This document shows, in pieces, positions 10,226-21,712 of a stretch of 64,000 bases of DNA (position 1 is the stretch's first letter; every line of letters starts with the position of its first letter). The stretch comes from Rhabdophis nuchalis (taxonomy: Eukaryota; Chordata; Lepidosauria; Squamata; Natricidae), in contig CM077651.1 in assembly GCA_039707465.1 (NCBI GenBank), forward strand, positions 18,917,519 to 18,981,518, read 5' to 3'. The notes under the pieces are model-generated. The model ran no database searches. It saw only the letters and a list, made by a program, of their open reading frames with translations, and was not told the origin of the DNA. Both the position numbers and the translations under genes were made by a program.

Positions 10226-10575
10226 CACAACACCCTGGTAAGCCCCAAATATGGGAGGGAGCAGAACTGCTTTCCTTTTCTGTCTTTCGGTTCACCCTAG
10301 GAGCCATCCAGGCAGAAAGCTATTTTTTCGTTGCCTTCATTATATTTGTGTTATGTTTGTGTTGATAAATAAATAAAGGGAGATTAGTATAGATCTATTT
10401 CAAGCTATTTAGCTCTCATCAGCTAGCCATACTGGGATTTGAACCTGAGAAGTATTACATATGAGACAGTTGTAATTCCCACTAGGCCACAGGTTCTCCT
10501 CCTTGATCAGCTGAGCAATGGGAATAAGTATATATTGTGTCACAACACCCTGGTAAGCCCCAAATATGGGAGGGA
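10226..10575 (-). mobile_element. tRNA-like snake SINE-type repeat, minus copy
   Basis: Contains, in reverse, the tRNA-like B box 'gggatttgaacctgagaagt' and 'gccactaggcc...', with 'tctcatcagctagccatact' and 'gataaataaataaagggaga'. The same blocks recur in forward orientation at 10577-11015 and in the 18.4-19.5 kb cluster. Confidence 0.65.
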
Positions 10576-10576
10576 G

Positions 10577-11015
10577 CTACTTCACATGTAATACTTCCCA
10601 GGTTCAAATCCCAGTAAGGGTATAGCTAGCTGATGAGAGCTAAATAGCTTGAAATAGTTCTATACTAGTCTCCCTTTATTTATTTATCAGCACAAACATA
10701 ACACAAATATAATGAAAGCAACGAAAAAATAGCTTTCTGCCTGGATGGTTCCTAGGGTGAGCCAAAAGACAGAAAAAGCAGTTCTGCTCCCTCCCATATT
10801 TGGGGCTTACCAGGGTGTTGTGAAACAATATATACTTATTCCCATGGCTCAGCTGATCAAGGAGGAGAACCTGTGGCCTAGTGGCAATTACAACTGTCTC
10901 ATATGTAATACTTCTCAGGTTCAAATCCCAGTAAGGGTATGACTAGCTGATGAGAGCTAAATAGCTTGAAATAGTTCTATACTAGTCTGCCTTTATTTAT
11001 TTATCAGCACAAACA
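10577..11015 (+). mobile_element. two tandem forward copies of the same tRNA-like SINE
   Basis: 'caggttcaaatcccagtaag' (B-box region) occurs at about 10600 and 10917, each followed by 'tagctgatgagagctaaata' and a 'ctttatttatttatcagcac' tail. The copies are joined by 'ctccctcccatatttggggc' and 'taccagggtgttgtga'. With the minus copy at 10226 this forms a large inverted repeat around 10575. Confidence 0.65.
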
Positions 11016-11044
11016 TCACACACACACACACACACACACATATA
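11016..11044. repeat. (CA)n microsatellite
   Basis: About 14 CA units at the end of the SINE copy. Confidence 0.9.
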
Positions 11045-11824
11045 TAATGTCAAGTATGAGATTTAGCACAATTACATTTTTTTCAAAGTACGGTTCCAAA
11101 AATTCTTTACCGTTCTCTATCTGCCTGCAAGTACTGTTAATTATGTAAGACATATCATATCTACTTTGGTATTAGCCTGTGTCCTTCAGACAAACAACCC
11201 ATCATAGATGTCTATAAGCTACCAGTGTTATTTAAAAATAGGTTCCTATCTTCACAGATGATGTAATCTCAGGATACACAGCAGGGCTGGAGAAAAATGT
11301 GTGCAATATGCTGAAGGCCATGCCAAAAATAGAAGATGTCAGGATCCATAGTAGACTGTATTTTTTTTGAATAAGGGATATTGAGAAATTTAAGGAATGT
11401 AGTGAGGAAAACAAAACAAGATTAGATACATACGTGCCTTTAAAACTTCAATAAAAAGCTGAAAATAGTTGCCAAAATTTCAGAAATATTCTAAAATCAA
11501 ACCCATCAAAACTTGGCCAACTAAAAGCAGCTCTGCAGGCAATTGAAACTGGCGATTTGTAAACTTGTACAAGGGAACTGAAGCAGATCAATTCCATCTG
11601 ATTTTCTTGGGATTAAAGTGAAGGATGGGAGATTGCCGAAGTTGTTTCTTCTTCTTTTCTTCCTTTTCTTCATGGATAAATTCCAAGACTGGGATTTTAA
11701 GGGGTGGAGAACCAAGAAGATGAGGAAATTTTGCTCCAGCTGCATATTGTAACCCTCTCTGTGTGCTTCTTTTGCTAACTGCTTTTGGAAATTGTCTATT
11801 AATGGATTTAAAGAAGTTAGACAC
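11045..11824. other. no recognisable feature
   Basis: AT-rich. The short open frames show no family resemblance. Confidence 0.4.
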
Positions 11825-11825
11825 T

Positions 11826-12475
11826 GCCATGCCCCATCAGAGTCTGACTCTGAGATGGAAGATGAACAGCTGACAGAGAGTGGAAGAGTGACTCTGTTGG
11901 ATGTGGAGGAAACTGGGGAAGGGCAAAATCAGGCTGGGCAGAACAAGGAAGAGGTAGAACAAGGAAGAGGGAGTCCAAATGAAGACCAAGACCCACCCCC
12001 TCCTCATTCTAGGGCATGCAGAAGAGAATAATGTGGGTTGCATGGCTTAGGAGGAAGGAAAGGGCCCTGATTCCCTTCACAAGGCACACCTGGGGATGGA
12101 GTTTAAAGGAGAGGCAGTTGGAAAGGGAGTTTGTTGGGAACAAATGCTGAATTCCTCTAGCATTGAGAGTTGTGGCCTGCATTCCTGGCATTCCTCCTGA
12201 CTTTGAATTATTTTCGTCCTTATGTGCGCTTATCTTGTCTTGCTAGAATTATTCTTTCCTTCTGGGACTCATTATCTTGCCCTTCTGGAGTGATTGATTG
12301 CAGTCATTCTGCTTACAGCGTTTGGATTGGAATATCTGCAGGTTTGTAGAAGAGCTTTTTTCCAGGCTGGGGAGTAAAGGGGACATTATGGGCAAAGTTG
12401 GTGCCAATAAAGGGACTCATACTAGTTCTCTGGTTGTGTTGCCTTTGTGCCATGCCCAGGTCATCACAGACACCT
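11826..12475 (+). mobile_element. LTR-like repeat family B
   Basis: Shares an ordered set of blocks with 21713-22450: an acidic purine-rich start ('gatggaagatgaacagctga'), 'cttcacaaggcacacctgg', 'tttaaaggaga' and 'ttgttgggaacaaatgctga'. An AATAAA lies at about 12406, and the copy ends 'ggtcatcaca'. Size, a polyadenylation signal near the 3' end and possible TG...CA ends suggest an LTR. No internal retroviral genes accompany it. A SINE-like origin is not excluded. Confidence 0.45.
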
Positions 12476-12767
12476 TCTGAGTGACAAGACTAGAAACACC
12501 TGATAAGTGAATGCTCTTAATCTTCAGTATAAGAATATGAAGATTTTATTTTATAAGAACTAAAATAATAAAAAGTAAAGTTTTGAATACAAAATTTTCA
12601 AGGGTTCAAAAAACAGAGTTTTGGACTTTTGACTATTAAGATTTTTCCATAAAAGGAATGTATGCTTGTTGAAAACAAAACGCAAAAAAAATATTTTGAC
12701 TTTGGAAGACAAACAATTTATAATGGTAGTTTAAGAAATGGAAGCTACGTTGTGTCTTTTAGAGAAC
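12476..12767. other. no recognisable feature
   Basis: Very AT-rich; nothing nameable. Confidence 0.4.
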
Positions 12768-13250
12768 AATATAATAATAATAATAATTTATTATATTTAT
12801 AAACTGTCCCCTCTCCCCGAAGGGACTCGGGGCGGTGTACAGGAAAATTAAAAACCAACTAAAAACATACAATACACACAAATTTAAAAACGAATTAAAC
12901 TACCCTATACAAAATTTAAAAACCATTAAAATTACCACCCATTAAAACCCAATAAACAATTTGAGAAAACAGACTGGGGCGAGAAGCGTAGATTAGGCCA
13001 AGCCGGCCTGATGAAACAAATAGGTTTTTACTTTTTGGCGGAAGGCGCGGAGGTCCGTAGTCGTTCTAATATCCGGGGGTAGGTCGTTCCAGAGGGTCGG
13101 GCCCATCACAGAGAAGGCCCTTTCCCTGGGCGTCGCCCGCTGGCACTGCCTAGTGGACGGCACCCGGAGAAGTCCCTCTCTGTGTGAGCGAATCGGCCGA
13201 AGGGATGTATGGGGCAGGATATGATCCCGCAAATAGCTAGGTCCTGTGAG
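12768..13250 (-). mobile_element. L2 LINE 3' end, tail-B type
   Basis: Minus strand encodes [50 protein letters not shown] and TYLFHQAGLA. The 3' UTR follows with 'ccgccccgagtcccttcgg' and a (TTA)n tail at 12770-12790. It is close to the intact ORF at 46844. Confidence 0.85.
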
Positions 13251-14019
13251 AGAGATACCTTTCAGAGAGAAAGATATCCAGCAAAATTTATATGAGGAGA
13301 ATATGAATGCTTTGAATAAAAATCTGTACCAGATACACAATGAGGTTTTAAATATCAAGAAATAAATAAAAATGAGAGTCCTAGAATATAATTAGAACAA
13401 TTTCCTTCCATTAGATTCATAAAAAATATTGCTCAAGATACTAAAACTTGTAATAAAGATTGTTAACCCTCTGAGTGGTTCATAGAGAAAGACTTTGATA
13501 TAAAAAGAAAAAAAAGAATTATAAAGTTAGTTTTGTTGATCACAGATAAAATAGGATGTTATTTTGCTTGATTCTTTTTGCTGATATCTTATATATTGAT
13601 ATGTTACTGGATTTACCTAAAATGGATCTCATGTAGAAGCTTTTTCTAACATAATTCATTTACAAAATTCTAGTTTTAAAATATATAAACTGGTTTTATC
13701 TTTAACAATTTCTTTAAAGTAAGAAAGTCTGGTAGAGTTAGAGAGTAGGTTGAATCCCTCAAATGAACATGGATGTTTCAGCTGAACTGCTATCAATCTG
13801 TTCAAAGTATATTGCTATATTTCAACTATATTGAAGTGTGTAAAAACCCAGAAATTGAAAATACATTTTTGTGAGTATATTAGGTTGCATCATAGGAGGT
13901 TTCTGAGTCTCATTTTTCAGCTTTATTATTTTACTAGATAATATCATCATTGCAGGAGTTTTTGAGAACTGAAATTTGTTTCTTGATTGGAACTGCATAT
14001 CCTGCCTTACTGTTATAGG
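13251..14019. other. no recognisable feature
   Basis: AT-rich sequence without a nameable element. Confidence 0.4.
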
Positions 14020-14600
14020 CTATATCTGATTCCGATTTTGAAGTGGAGGGACAGGCCTTGACAAGTTCTGATCTTACCACTCAGACATCATCAGGCTGTT
14101 AGAATTCTGCAGATTGGTGTTATAAAGAGTAGGAGTCAGAGAATAGAAAGCTTGCAAATCTAGGGTTATCAGGTAATCAGCTGACAGAAGGCTGAGTCTA
14201 CTGACCTAACTTCCGAGAAAGGAGGGGGGGGGGGGGAATCACTTCTCCATATATGGAAAAATCTGGCAAGGAGAAGAGCGTCCTCTAGTGAGAATAGACA
14301 TGCCTGCACCAGATTTATATCTGCTATGAAGAACTTTCATTTCACTCTGACCTTCTGCTTGGATGGGATGGTCTTGAAGATTTTTGGTGCCTTGTTTATA
14401 CATCATTTAGTTGGCTGATGAAGTATTGGTTCTTCCATATCTCTGTGTTGATTGCCTCTTGTATAATTGATGGTGTTGACAGCTGTGTGATGGAGGACTC
14501 ATTGCGGTATTGGGTTTTCTTTATGATTGTTGAAGTTTGTGTTGTTAGGCGAATAAAGACATGGATCTAATTTATCTGTGTGGTTGATTGCTGTCTAGTG
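14020..14600 (+). other. possible old LTR-like segment
   Basis: GC content rises, a G homopolymer sits at 14224-14235, and 'gaataaagacatgg' near 14550 resembles a polyadenylation region followed by short downstream sequence. No second copy is present in the window, so this is only a suggestion. Confidence 0.2.
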
Positions 14601-15930
14601 GGGAAGAAAATTCCCAGTGGACACAACTCTTATGTCCTGTGGCTCCTCACTTCTTTTTTTCATATAATTATCTCAGAGAAGATTATAGTTTCCAAACTAA
14701 TCACTGCAGTGAACTCCCTTTCTCAAGGTCCAGCTCTTCAACTACACTTATCCTATGGCTGCACAAATCTAAATTGCACAAATCTAGATGGCAGCCAAGA
14801 TATTAAAAATCTCTAGGAGGCTTTTCACAAGATGAATGATAGCGTCTAGTTTGGAATTTTTGGCCAAAAGAATAAGCAGTCATGTCCTTGGAAAGTTGTA
14901 CATAAAAACTGTACGTAGGCTCCATCCACATGCATATTGAGGATGTGGGTGTGAGAGGTGATAAGATTTAGGACAACATTTCTTCTGACTTCAAACAAGA
15001 GGGGAGCATGGCAAAGTAGTTGTACAGATGAAGCTTTGCCACCCTTCTCTTGAAAATTAGAAAAGCTATTAGAGCATCTGATTTATTTCAACATTTACTT
15101 AAAAACAGGTATGGAACAATTTGATCTGAAAGATAAACATACATAACTCTTTAAACAAAAACATTTTTATTCTGAGGTCTGTTGTTTTTTTTCCAACTAC
15201 AAACTGGATTTCCGTCATTCTTTTGAAATAATTGGCAGCAATTTCAAGAACACAATATTTCTTTACCACCTAGTAATCAGCAATATTGTAAGGTAAATAT
15301 TTATACATTCTGTCGATATATTGCAAACAAGGTTAAATTCTTTGTACTTTTAAACAAATTTGGATGACATATTGTTTGTTTGTTTTCCAACCTATTCCAA
15401 TAAAGTTGTTTACCTGGAAAGCTACAAGATTTTATCCTACCAATCTCAGCAAAAACTCTACCACGACAGGAATTGGTCTTCAATTAAACTGAAATGTTGA
15501 CGAGGCTCTATATGAAGCATATTAGAAAAAAATTATCTTTTTCACCCGAATCCAAAAAATTATTTATCCAGAATGGCCAGTGGAAGTTGCTCATCCTCTG
15601 TCTATGGGAAGTTTAAAATTTAAAGTCTAAAAAAGTTTAAAACTCTGAGCCAGGGCTTCTTGGTAGCCTACCAACTCCTTTCCAAAATTGAACTCTTGCA
15701 TCTATTTCTCATCGGATTTAAACACTTATTTCTAAAGCTTTCTTTTTTAAATATTTACTGAATTGCAGTAAATGTTTAATATTGTAAACATTTCAACTAT
15801 TAACAAAGCTGAAGTCATTTCCTTGTTACTGGAGGCTAAATCATATGGTTAACAGTTGAAGGAGCTAGGTATCTGTAACCTACTGAAAATAAGAATTCGT
15901 GGGAACATGATAACTGTCTTCTAGTACTTG
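14601..15930. other. no recognisable feature
   Basis: AT-rich DNA with scattered short open frames, none resembling a known family. Confidence 0.4.
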
Positions 15931-15934
15931 GACT

Positions 15935-16430
15935 TGTTGGAAGAAATGTCCATCTGGGTTCAGTTCCAAGTGGGGGAAAAGGGACTGGAAACATGGAGAC
16001 TGCTTGGAAAGATGGTTTAATGGTGGACAGGATCACATGCCTTGTAGTTCCTGGGTGAAAAAAGGAGACAAGCTGAAAGTTCCTGGGTTTTATGCCCTCT
16101 CTGGGCTTTGAACTTCCAGGAGCAAAGGAAGAGTATCCTGATTGGTTGCTGTCAGAGGGCATAACTAACTTTGTAGGTTGTCTGTGTACTAAGTTTGGTT
16201 GAAACTTGGTGGATGGTGCAATGAAGGGTAGATCTTTGTTATGTAGAATAGACTGGCCCAGGCCTTAATGGCCCATTAACAAAGGTGTGTATGTGTATAT
16301 GGGGGTGGGGGTGGTGAGTTTCTGCCTCTCTGAGTTTCTACTTCTCTTTTTAGGGGAAATATTCTGCCCTTTTAATATTTCCTAAAATATTTCATTTTTC
16401 TAAGAGAGGGGTGAGTGCTAACGTCCTACA
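15935..16430 (-). mobile_element. solo LTR (family A), uninterrupted copy
   Basis: Reverse orientation of the 5500 and 38126 copies. The 496 bp run from TGTAGGACGTTAGCA to TTCTTCCAACA on the minus strand. A perfect 4-bp target duplication GACT flanks it (15931-15934 and 16431-16434), as expected for integrase-mediated insertion. This copy gives the undisturbed length of the LTR. Confidence 0.8.
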
Positions 16431-16479
16431 GACTCTCATAGGAAGGAGGAAATGACTCTAAAGTACCAGAGGCCAGAAT

Positions 16480-16690
16480 ACAAAGGTGGCTTCCTACTGG
16501 TTCAGACTGGTTTAGCTGAGTAGGTAGTAACTCAGCCAGCCATGCCCCCAAACTGGTTCTATCAATGGGGCCGGAAGCACCACCATCTTGTTTTTTGCTT
16601 CTGCGCATGCACAGAAGTATTTTTTTAACCTACTGCACATGCGCACGGGTGGTTCCTGAAGCAGGTCCCTGAGTGAACTGGCAGTAGAAG
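16480..16690. mobile_element. hAT-MITE-derived fragment
   Basis: Contains 'ttgcttctgcgcatgcacag' and 'tactggttcagactggttt', internal blocks of the GGTGG/CCACC hAT MITE group. Termini are not clear. Confidence 0.4.
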
Positions 16691-16699
16691 AAGCTAGAA

Positions 16700-16965
16700 C
16701 CCATCCCTTGCAGAAAGGAACAAGAAGTAATGAATGGAAGACTGTTAAAGAGAGATGCAACCTAGAAGTAAGGAGAAATTTTCTAACAGTGAGAACAATT
16801 CTCAATGGAATAGCTTGCCTCCTGGAGTTGTCCATTGCTGGAAGTTTTCAAAAATAGACTAGACAACCATTGGACTGAGATGGTAAAAGATCTTCTGCCT
16901 TGACCAGAAGATTGGACTAGAAGACTTCCAAGATCCCTTCCAGACTTGTGATTCTATGTTCTGTG
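16700..16965 (+). mobile_element. CR1 LINE 3' end
   Basis: Conceptual translation gives RRNFLTVRT followed by NGIACLL-type coding (the CR1 C-terminus, FLTVRTINQWNSLP). The 3' UTR follows with 'agatcccttccagacttgtg' and 'attctatgttc'. Frameshifted and old. Confidence 0.7.
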
Positions 16966-17584
16966 CTTTAACATCTTCTAGCTCAGGTGTTAAAATTGAT
17001 ATTAGTACATCATCCATCCTATCAGCCAAAAGAAGTCCATCCTAAAAGGACTTCTTGTTTCTCTGACGTAGAAACAATTGGATCAACAGCTTTTAAGGAT
17101 TATTTTTATATCTCTATTGAAGAGGTGGTGTTGTCTCAGTAGGCAAAAGAGAGGTGGAAAGAGAAGCTTGTATATTAATTCCCCAAATTCCAGGTTTTAT
17201 AGAAAACTGTTTAATTAATGCTTCTGTTTATTAATTATTTTGATAAGCAGTCCAGATATAGTTTTCAATATGTCATGGACAGAGGGAGGAACAAACTGAA
17301 GCTCAGCATGTTGCCATAATAGTTCTGCTTCTACTTCCCTCCTACCTACCTACAATTTTGCTGTGACTCATAATTTTGGCAATTTTGTGTTTGTATTCTT
17401 TTGGTTCTTGGCTGCAAAACTAAATGAAATAATGAAAGTAACTCATCATGTCTGGTCAAAGATAACCATGTCTGGTTATTTTTCAATCAACAAAAATCTG
17501 GTTTGCATTGGACGATTTGTATCTACATAGATTCCATCCTAATATGATTTTTTTTCTCCAGCAAATTATTCCATTTATTGTACA

Positions 17585-17590
<6 letters not shown>
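16966..17590. other. no recognisable feature
   Basis: AT-rich DNA without nameable elements. Confidence 0.4.

Positions 17591-17620
<30 letters not shown>
17590..17620. repeat. (CA)n microsatellite
   Basis: About 15 CA units. Confidence 0.9.
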
Positions 17621-17624
<4 letters not shown>

Positions 17625-17659
17625 ACATATAGCACTAGTGCTTAGACTTTTTTTTTACT

Positions 17660-17870
17660 GCTTTACAATGCTTTACAGCCCTCTCTAAGCAGTTTACAGT
17701 CACCATACTTTCCCTAACAATCTGGATCCTCATTTTACCAACCATGGAAGGATGGTTTTTGAGCCTCGTGAGATTTGAACTGCCAAATTGCAGTCAGCCA
17801 GCAATCAGCAGAAGTAGTCTGCAGTACTGCATTCTAACCACTGCGCCACCTTGGCTAATATATACATTAT
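17660..17870 (-). mobile_element. tRNA-derived SINE
   Basis: Minus strand carries a tRNA-like A box (GCGCAGTGGTTAGAATGC) and a B-box-like 'agttcaaatctcac', followed by a body with 'ccatccttccatggttggta' and 'aagcagtttacag' read on plus. I recognise this as a common squamate SINE but cannot name the family safely. Confidence 0.6.
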
Positions 17871-17917
17871 ATATAAAGAGTTGTGTATGCATGCTGTGTA
17901 TATGGGAATCATATAAT

Positions 17918-18047
17918 TCTCTCTCTCTCTCTCCCTCCCTCCCTCCCTCTGTCTCTCTCTGTCTCTCTCTCTGTGTCTCTCTGTCTCTGTCTCTCTCTCT
18001 CTCTCGCACATACACACACACACACACATACACACACACACACACAC
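17918..18047. repeat. compound (CT)n, (CCCT)n, (CA)n microsatellite
   Basis: CT and TCCC units, then CTCTGT variants, then CA with ATA interruptions. Confidence 0.9.
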
Positions 18048-18289
18048 TTTCCCTGAAAATGAGACCTCCCCGGATAATAAGGCCAATCAGGATTTTGAGC
18101 ACATTTGTTAAAATAAGCCTTCCCCCCAAAATAAGGCCTCCCCAAAATATTGCAATACAGCAGCAGTCATGAGGTGACCATGTTCGCTGCTTCCTGCACC
18201 TCAAAAATAAGAAGATCTCCCTGAAAATAAGTGCTTATTTTGGAGGTCAAAAGAAAATAAGACCCTGCCTTATATTTGGGGAAACACGG
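18048..18289 (-). mobile_element. mariner-type MITE, second copy
   Basis: Reverse orientation of 7800-8055: 'tttccctgaaaatgagacct', 'tattgcaatacagcagcagt', 'gcttcctgcacctca' and 'ggggaaacacgg'. The left end merges with the CA repeat. Confidence 0.65.
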
Positions 18290-18294
18290 AGTGT

Positions 18295-18361
18295 GTGTTT
18301 GTGTGTATTTGTTTTACACACACACACACACACACACGTGTGTGTGTGTGTGTGTGTGTTA
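18295..18361. repeat. (AC)n(GT)n palindromic dinucleotide tract
   Basis: AC units run directly into GT units around CGTG at about 18337, so the tract is self-complementary. Confidence 0.9.
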
Positions 18362-18643
18362 CGTTTTTGAGCTGATCAATAAATAATTCAGGGAGACTAG
18401 GATAGATCTATTCGAGCTTATTAGCTCTCATCAGCTGGCCATACCCTTACTGGGATTCGAACGTAACGTAACACACATAAAACATAACACACATATAAAA
18501 AAATTACACAACAGAATTCATGGCTTTCTGTCTAGATGGTCTCTGGTGATGAGCTGAAAGGCAGAAAAGGAAAAGCAGTGTGCTTCCTCCCTTAATTGGG
18601 GCCCTAACAGGGTGTTGTGGAAACAATTATATATATATATATA
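18362..18643. mobile_element. tRNA-like SINE family, fused partial copies
   Basis: 'ctctcatcagctggccatac' and 'ttactgggattcgaac' (minus-oriented head) run into 'taacacacataaaacataac' and 'cttcctcccttaattggggc' (plus-oriented body). The same modules form 10226-11015. Confidence 0.6.
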
Positions 18644-18777
18644 TGCTTTCATAGATTTTCACGGGTGTAGCTATGCTGGTATTTCTGTCTTCGGGTATTT
18701 TCCCGTGTATATAACATGAAATTGTTATTGCAACGTTTCGGCAAGATCTCACTTGCCATCCTCAGGCTTCGCCACTA
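18644..18777 (-). mobile_element. Penelope-like element terminal fragment with hammerhead-like core
   Basis: Minus strand (18766 down to 18734) reads CCTGAGGATGGCAAG, a loop, CTTGCCGAAACG: the conserved CUGANGA and GAAA boxes bracketing a 6-bp stem. Known: Penelope-like retroelements carry hammerhead ribozymes in their terminal pLTRs. One extra base separates CUGANGA from the stem, so activity is uncertain. The fragment interrupts the SINE cluster. Confidence 0.5.
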
Positions 18778-19195
18778 TGCCACCAGGTTCGCCTCCTGAA
18801 AGCTGTAGGCTTCCTCCCTCAATTGGGGCTTACCAGGGTGTTGTGACACAAGCATATACTTATTTCCCCTGTCTCAGCTGATCAGGAGGAGAACCTGGTG
18901 GCTTAGTGACAAAAAAAATATATCTGCCTAACGTGTAATACAGCCCCGGTTCAAATCCCAGTAAGGGTATGGCTAGCTGATGAGAGGTAAAAAGCTCGAA
19001 ATAGATCTATCCTAGTTTCCCTTATTTATTTATTTATCAGCTCAAAAACCTAACACACATATAAAAAAAGTACAACGAAACTAATAGCTTTCTGACTAGA
19101 TGGTTTCTGGTGATGAGCCGAAAGGCAGAAAAGGAAAGCAGTATGCTTCCTCCCTTAATTGGGGCTTAACAGAATATTGTGACACAAGCGTGTAT
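18778..19195 (+). mobile_element. tRNA-like SINE family, forward copy
   Basis: 'cctggtggcttagtgac' (A-box region), 'ggttcaaatcccagtaaggg' (B box), 'tagctgatgagagg', 'ttatttatttatcagctca', then the body to 'cttcctcccttaattggggc'. Confidence 0.65.
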
Positions 19196-19199
19196 GTAT

Positions 19200-19254
<55 letters not shown>

Positions 19255-19264
19255 GAAAAAAACA

Positions 19265-19334
<70 letters not shown>

Positions 19335-19350
19335 CACACACACACACACA
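19196..19350. repeat. (TA)n, (GT)n, (TCTA)n, (CA)n microsatellite block
   Basis: TA at 19198-19216, GT at 19217-19252, TCTA at 19266-19334 and CA at 19335-19350. Confidence 0.95.
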
Positions 19351-19520
19351 AATACTTACTAGGATTCGAACCTGGGCTGTTTTCACATTAGGCAGTTGTA
19401 TTAGTAATAACATGTAAGAACAGCCCAGGTTTGAATCCCAGTAAGGGTATGGCTTGAAATAGATCTATACTAGTCTCCCTTTATTTATTTATCAGCACAA
19501 ATGCAACACACACACACACA
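19351..19520. mobile_element. tRNA-like SINE family, small head-to-head pair
   Basis: A minus B box 'aggattcgaacctgggctgt' faces a plus B box 'cagcccaggtttgaatccca', followed by the usual 'ctttatttatttatcagcac' tail. Confidence 0.6.
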
Positions 19521-20322
19521 CACTCACTCTGTCACACACACGATTCCCATATAAACAGCATATGTACATAACTCCTCATGTACATATTTTAACACACACA
19601 TCCTCTTATATTTTCTTTTTAAAGTAAATATTCTTATTTTATTTATCTATTAAATTTATGTGCTGCCTGTGACCCAATCCCTCTGGTATCTCACAAGTAA
19701 ACACAGTTTTAAAAGCATGCATTAAGAAACATAAAAACTAAAGAGCAGATACTGTATGACTCATAAGGTGTAACTCAATTCCACAGCTTATGGCTATTTA
19801 TTAATGTGACTAACTGCAGGCAAAACTCACAGAGTGTGAATGTGTTGCAAAGGAATGACTTTATAAGCCATGACTTTATATTATAGGGATCATATGGTGA
19901 CCAGTTGGGCTTTGCTGCTGAAGACATTTGCTGCTGGGTGCAAAAATATCTGGGTACCTAACATTCCACTTTGAGTGTTCCAGATAAAAAAAAACATTGG
20001 CCTACAAATCGTGGGAAATTATCAGCCTCCAAGATAAAATGTGTTAATTTTACATGTTTTGATTAGATCAATTAGAAAACAGGTGATAAAGGTGCTGGTT
20101 GGCTAAAGTTTTCAAGATATTTTGCAATAAAGACTTATACACAGGTGAATATATTTGCCCATAAGGGAGGGAGATGTCTAATGATCATGATGCCTCGTAA
20201 CTTCTCGACAAAGTATGGTAGAACAATGAAAATGATACCACACGGAAGTGTATAAATTTATCTTCCCTTTGAGAACAGCAAGGCAGAAAAATATGTTCAA
20301 AATTTGCTTAGGTCCTATAAAG
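19521..20322. other. mostly unassigned, old LINE tip near 19640-19720
   Basis: 'tttatctattaaatttatgt' with 'gctgcctgtgacccaatccc' resembles an antisense L2/CR1 3' end, heavily decayed. The rest is unremarkable. Confidence 0.35.
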
Positions 20323-20457
20323 CAGGGGTCCCCAACCTTTGCAACTGTAAGTCTGAAGGACTTCAGCTCCCAGACTTCTCCAGCTAGCTTTGCTGGCTGG
20401 AGAAGTCTGGGAGCTGAAGTCCTTCAGACTTAAAGTTGCAAAGGTTGGGGACCCTTC
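20323..20457. mobile_element. palindromic hAT MITE with 8-bp duplication
   Basis: Ends CAGGGGTCCCCAACC and GGTTGGGGACCC. The whole 135 bp folds on itself, with the core 'gacttcagctcccagacttc' and its inverse. A perfect 8-bp target duplication CTATAAAG (20315-20322, 20458-20465) assigns it to hAT. Confidence 0.85.
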
Positions 20458-20465
20458 CTATAAAG

Positions 20466-21660
20466 CACTTTGTGCAAACATATCACTGAAAATCCATTTG
20501 TTCAACTCGCATTTAGACTATTTCCCTTTGAACTGTGGGGCAGTGAGTGATGGGCATGGGGAGAGATTCCAACAGGATATTGCAGGCATGGAGAAAAGGT
20601 ACCAAAGGAAATGATGTTGGTCCATGCTTGCCGAATCTCCCCAGGGATTATCCTACTGTGGTTCACAAGAGAAGAGCCAAAAAGCACAGTTTAGATACCA
20701 AATAAAAATGGAACCTTGCCATTTACCATAAACTGATGTTAGAGCTTGTCAGTTTTTTATGCAAAAAGCATGAAAATGTAATATGAAAAATCAATAAATG
20801 AATGGAAAGTTAGGTTATTGGCATCACTAAAAGCTTAAATTTATAATGATTGGTATGACACCATTCTCATCACTATTGTCAAATTTTGCAGAAAAGTTAT
20901 GGTGCATAATCGCTCACCCCCCTCGTAATTTTGAATTATTTTGAAGCAATTTTGAGCTGAAGCTGTATCCTGGAACTGGAGCCAATTAATCCTCAGGATT
21001 TAATTTTCCTTTATCAGCGACACAATTCTGGTAAAATTAAGCTACTTTCCTTTCTGAGGCTTTCTCCTTGTAGACCAGTGAAATCTGAACAGGGTTGATT
21101 TGTGTGATCTCTGAAATGGTGACACATCTTATCAATAGACATCTTCCTGTGTTGAAATAAATTGCACAAAAATATGAGCAATGATGTCAGCGCAAACCAC
21201 CAGGTAATAAGATTGTGTCATCCCTCAAGAAAAATAGATTTTGGGGAATGTACTTCTAACATATTGAATGAAACATTCATTAGTTAAGTTGGGTTTTTTG
21301 TCTTTCAACAAATTTATTATTAAAATATGGCTTTTTGATCGGTTTATTCCTAAATGAATTCTCTGGTTGATGAAAAAGAAATAAGCATTTCTTTTGCTTT
21401 GACAGAAAATCTAATTTCTTTGAATTCCATTTTCACATGAACATCTTCACATTCTCATACACAAGCTTATGGGTGTATTATTTTTTTTTTTAAAAAAAAC
21501 TAAGTTTATATACTTTGCAATATCAGAAAACCAAACCACAGTCTCTGCAATAGAACCTGCTCTGTACATTTTTTAATAAGACAATTTGTTAAAAGTAAGC
21601 AATGTGTGTGTGCGTATTTCTTGGCATGCCTGCCAATTGTCATGCATAAAAATCACATTT
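20466..21660. other. no recognisable feature
   Basis: AT-rich DNA; nothing nameable. Confidence 0.4.
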
Positions 21661-21712
21661 TGCCTGTAGTTGTTGACTTACGACATTCATTTAAGAATGT
21701 GTCATTCTTCTG

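Noticed and set aside
10577..11015. tRNA genes suggested by A and B boxes in the SINE copies
   Set aside because: The cloverleaf is degraded, and the boxes recur with SINE bodies and tails in many copies; these are SINE heads, not tRNA genes. The same applies to 61-437, 17660-17870, 34917-35475 and 63005-63138.
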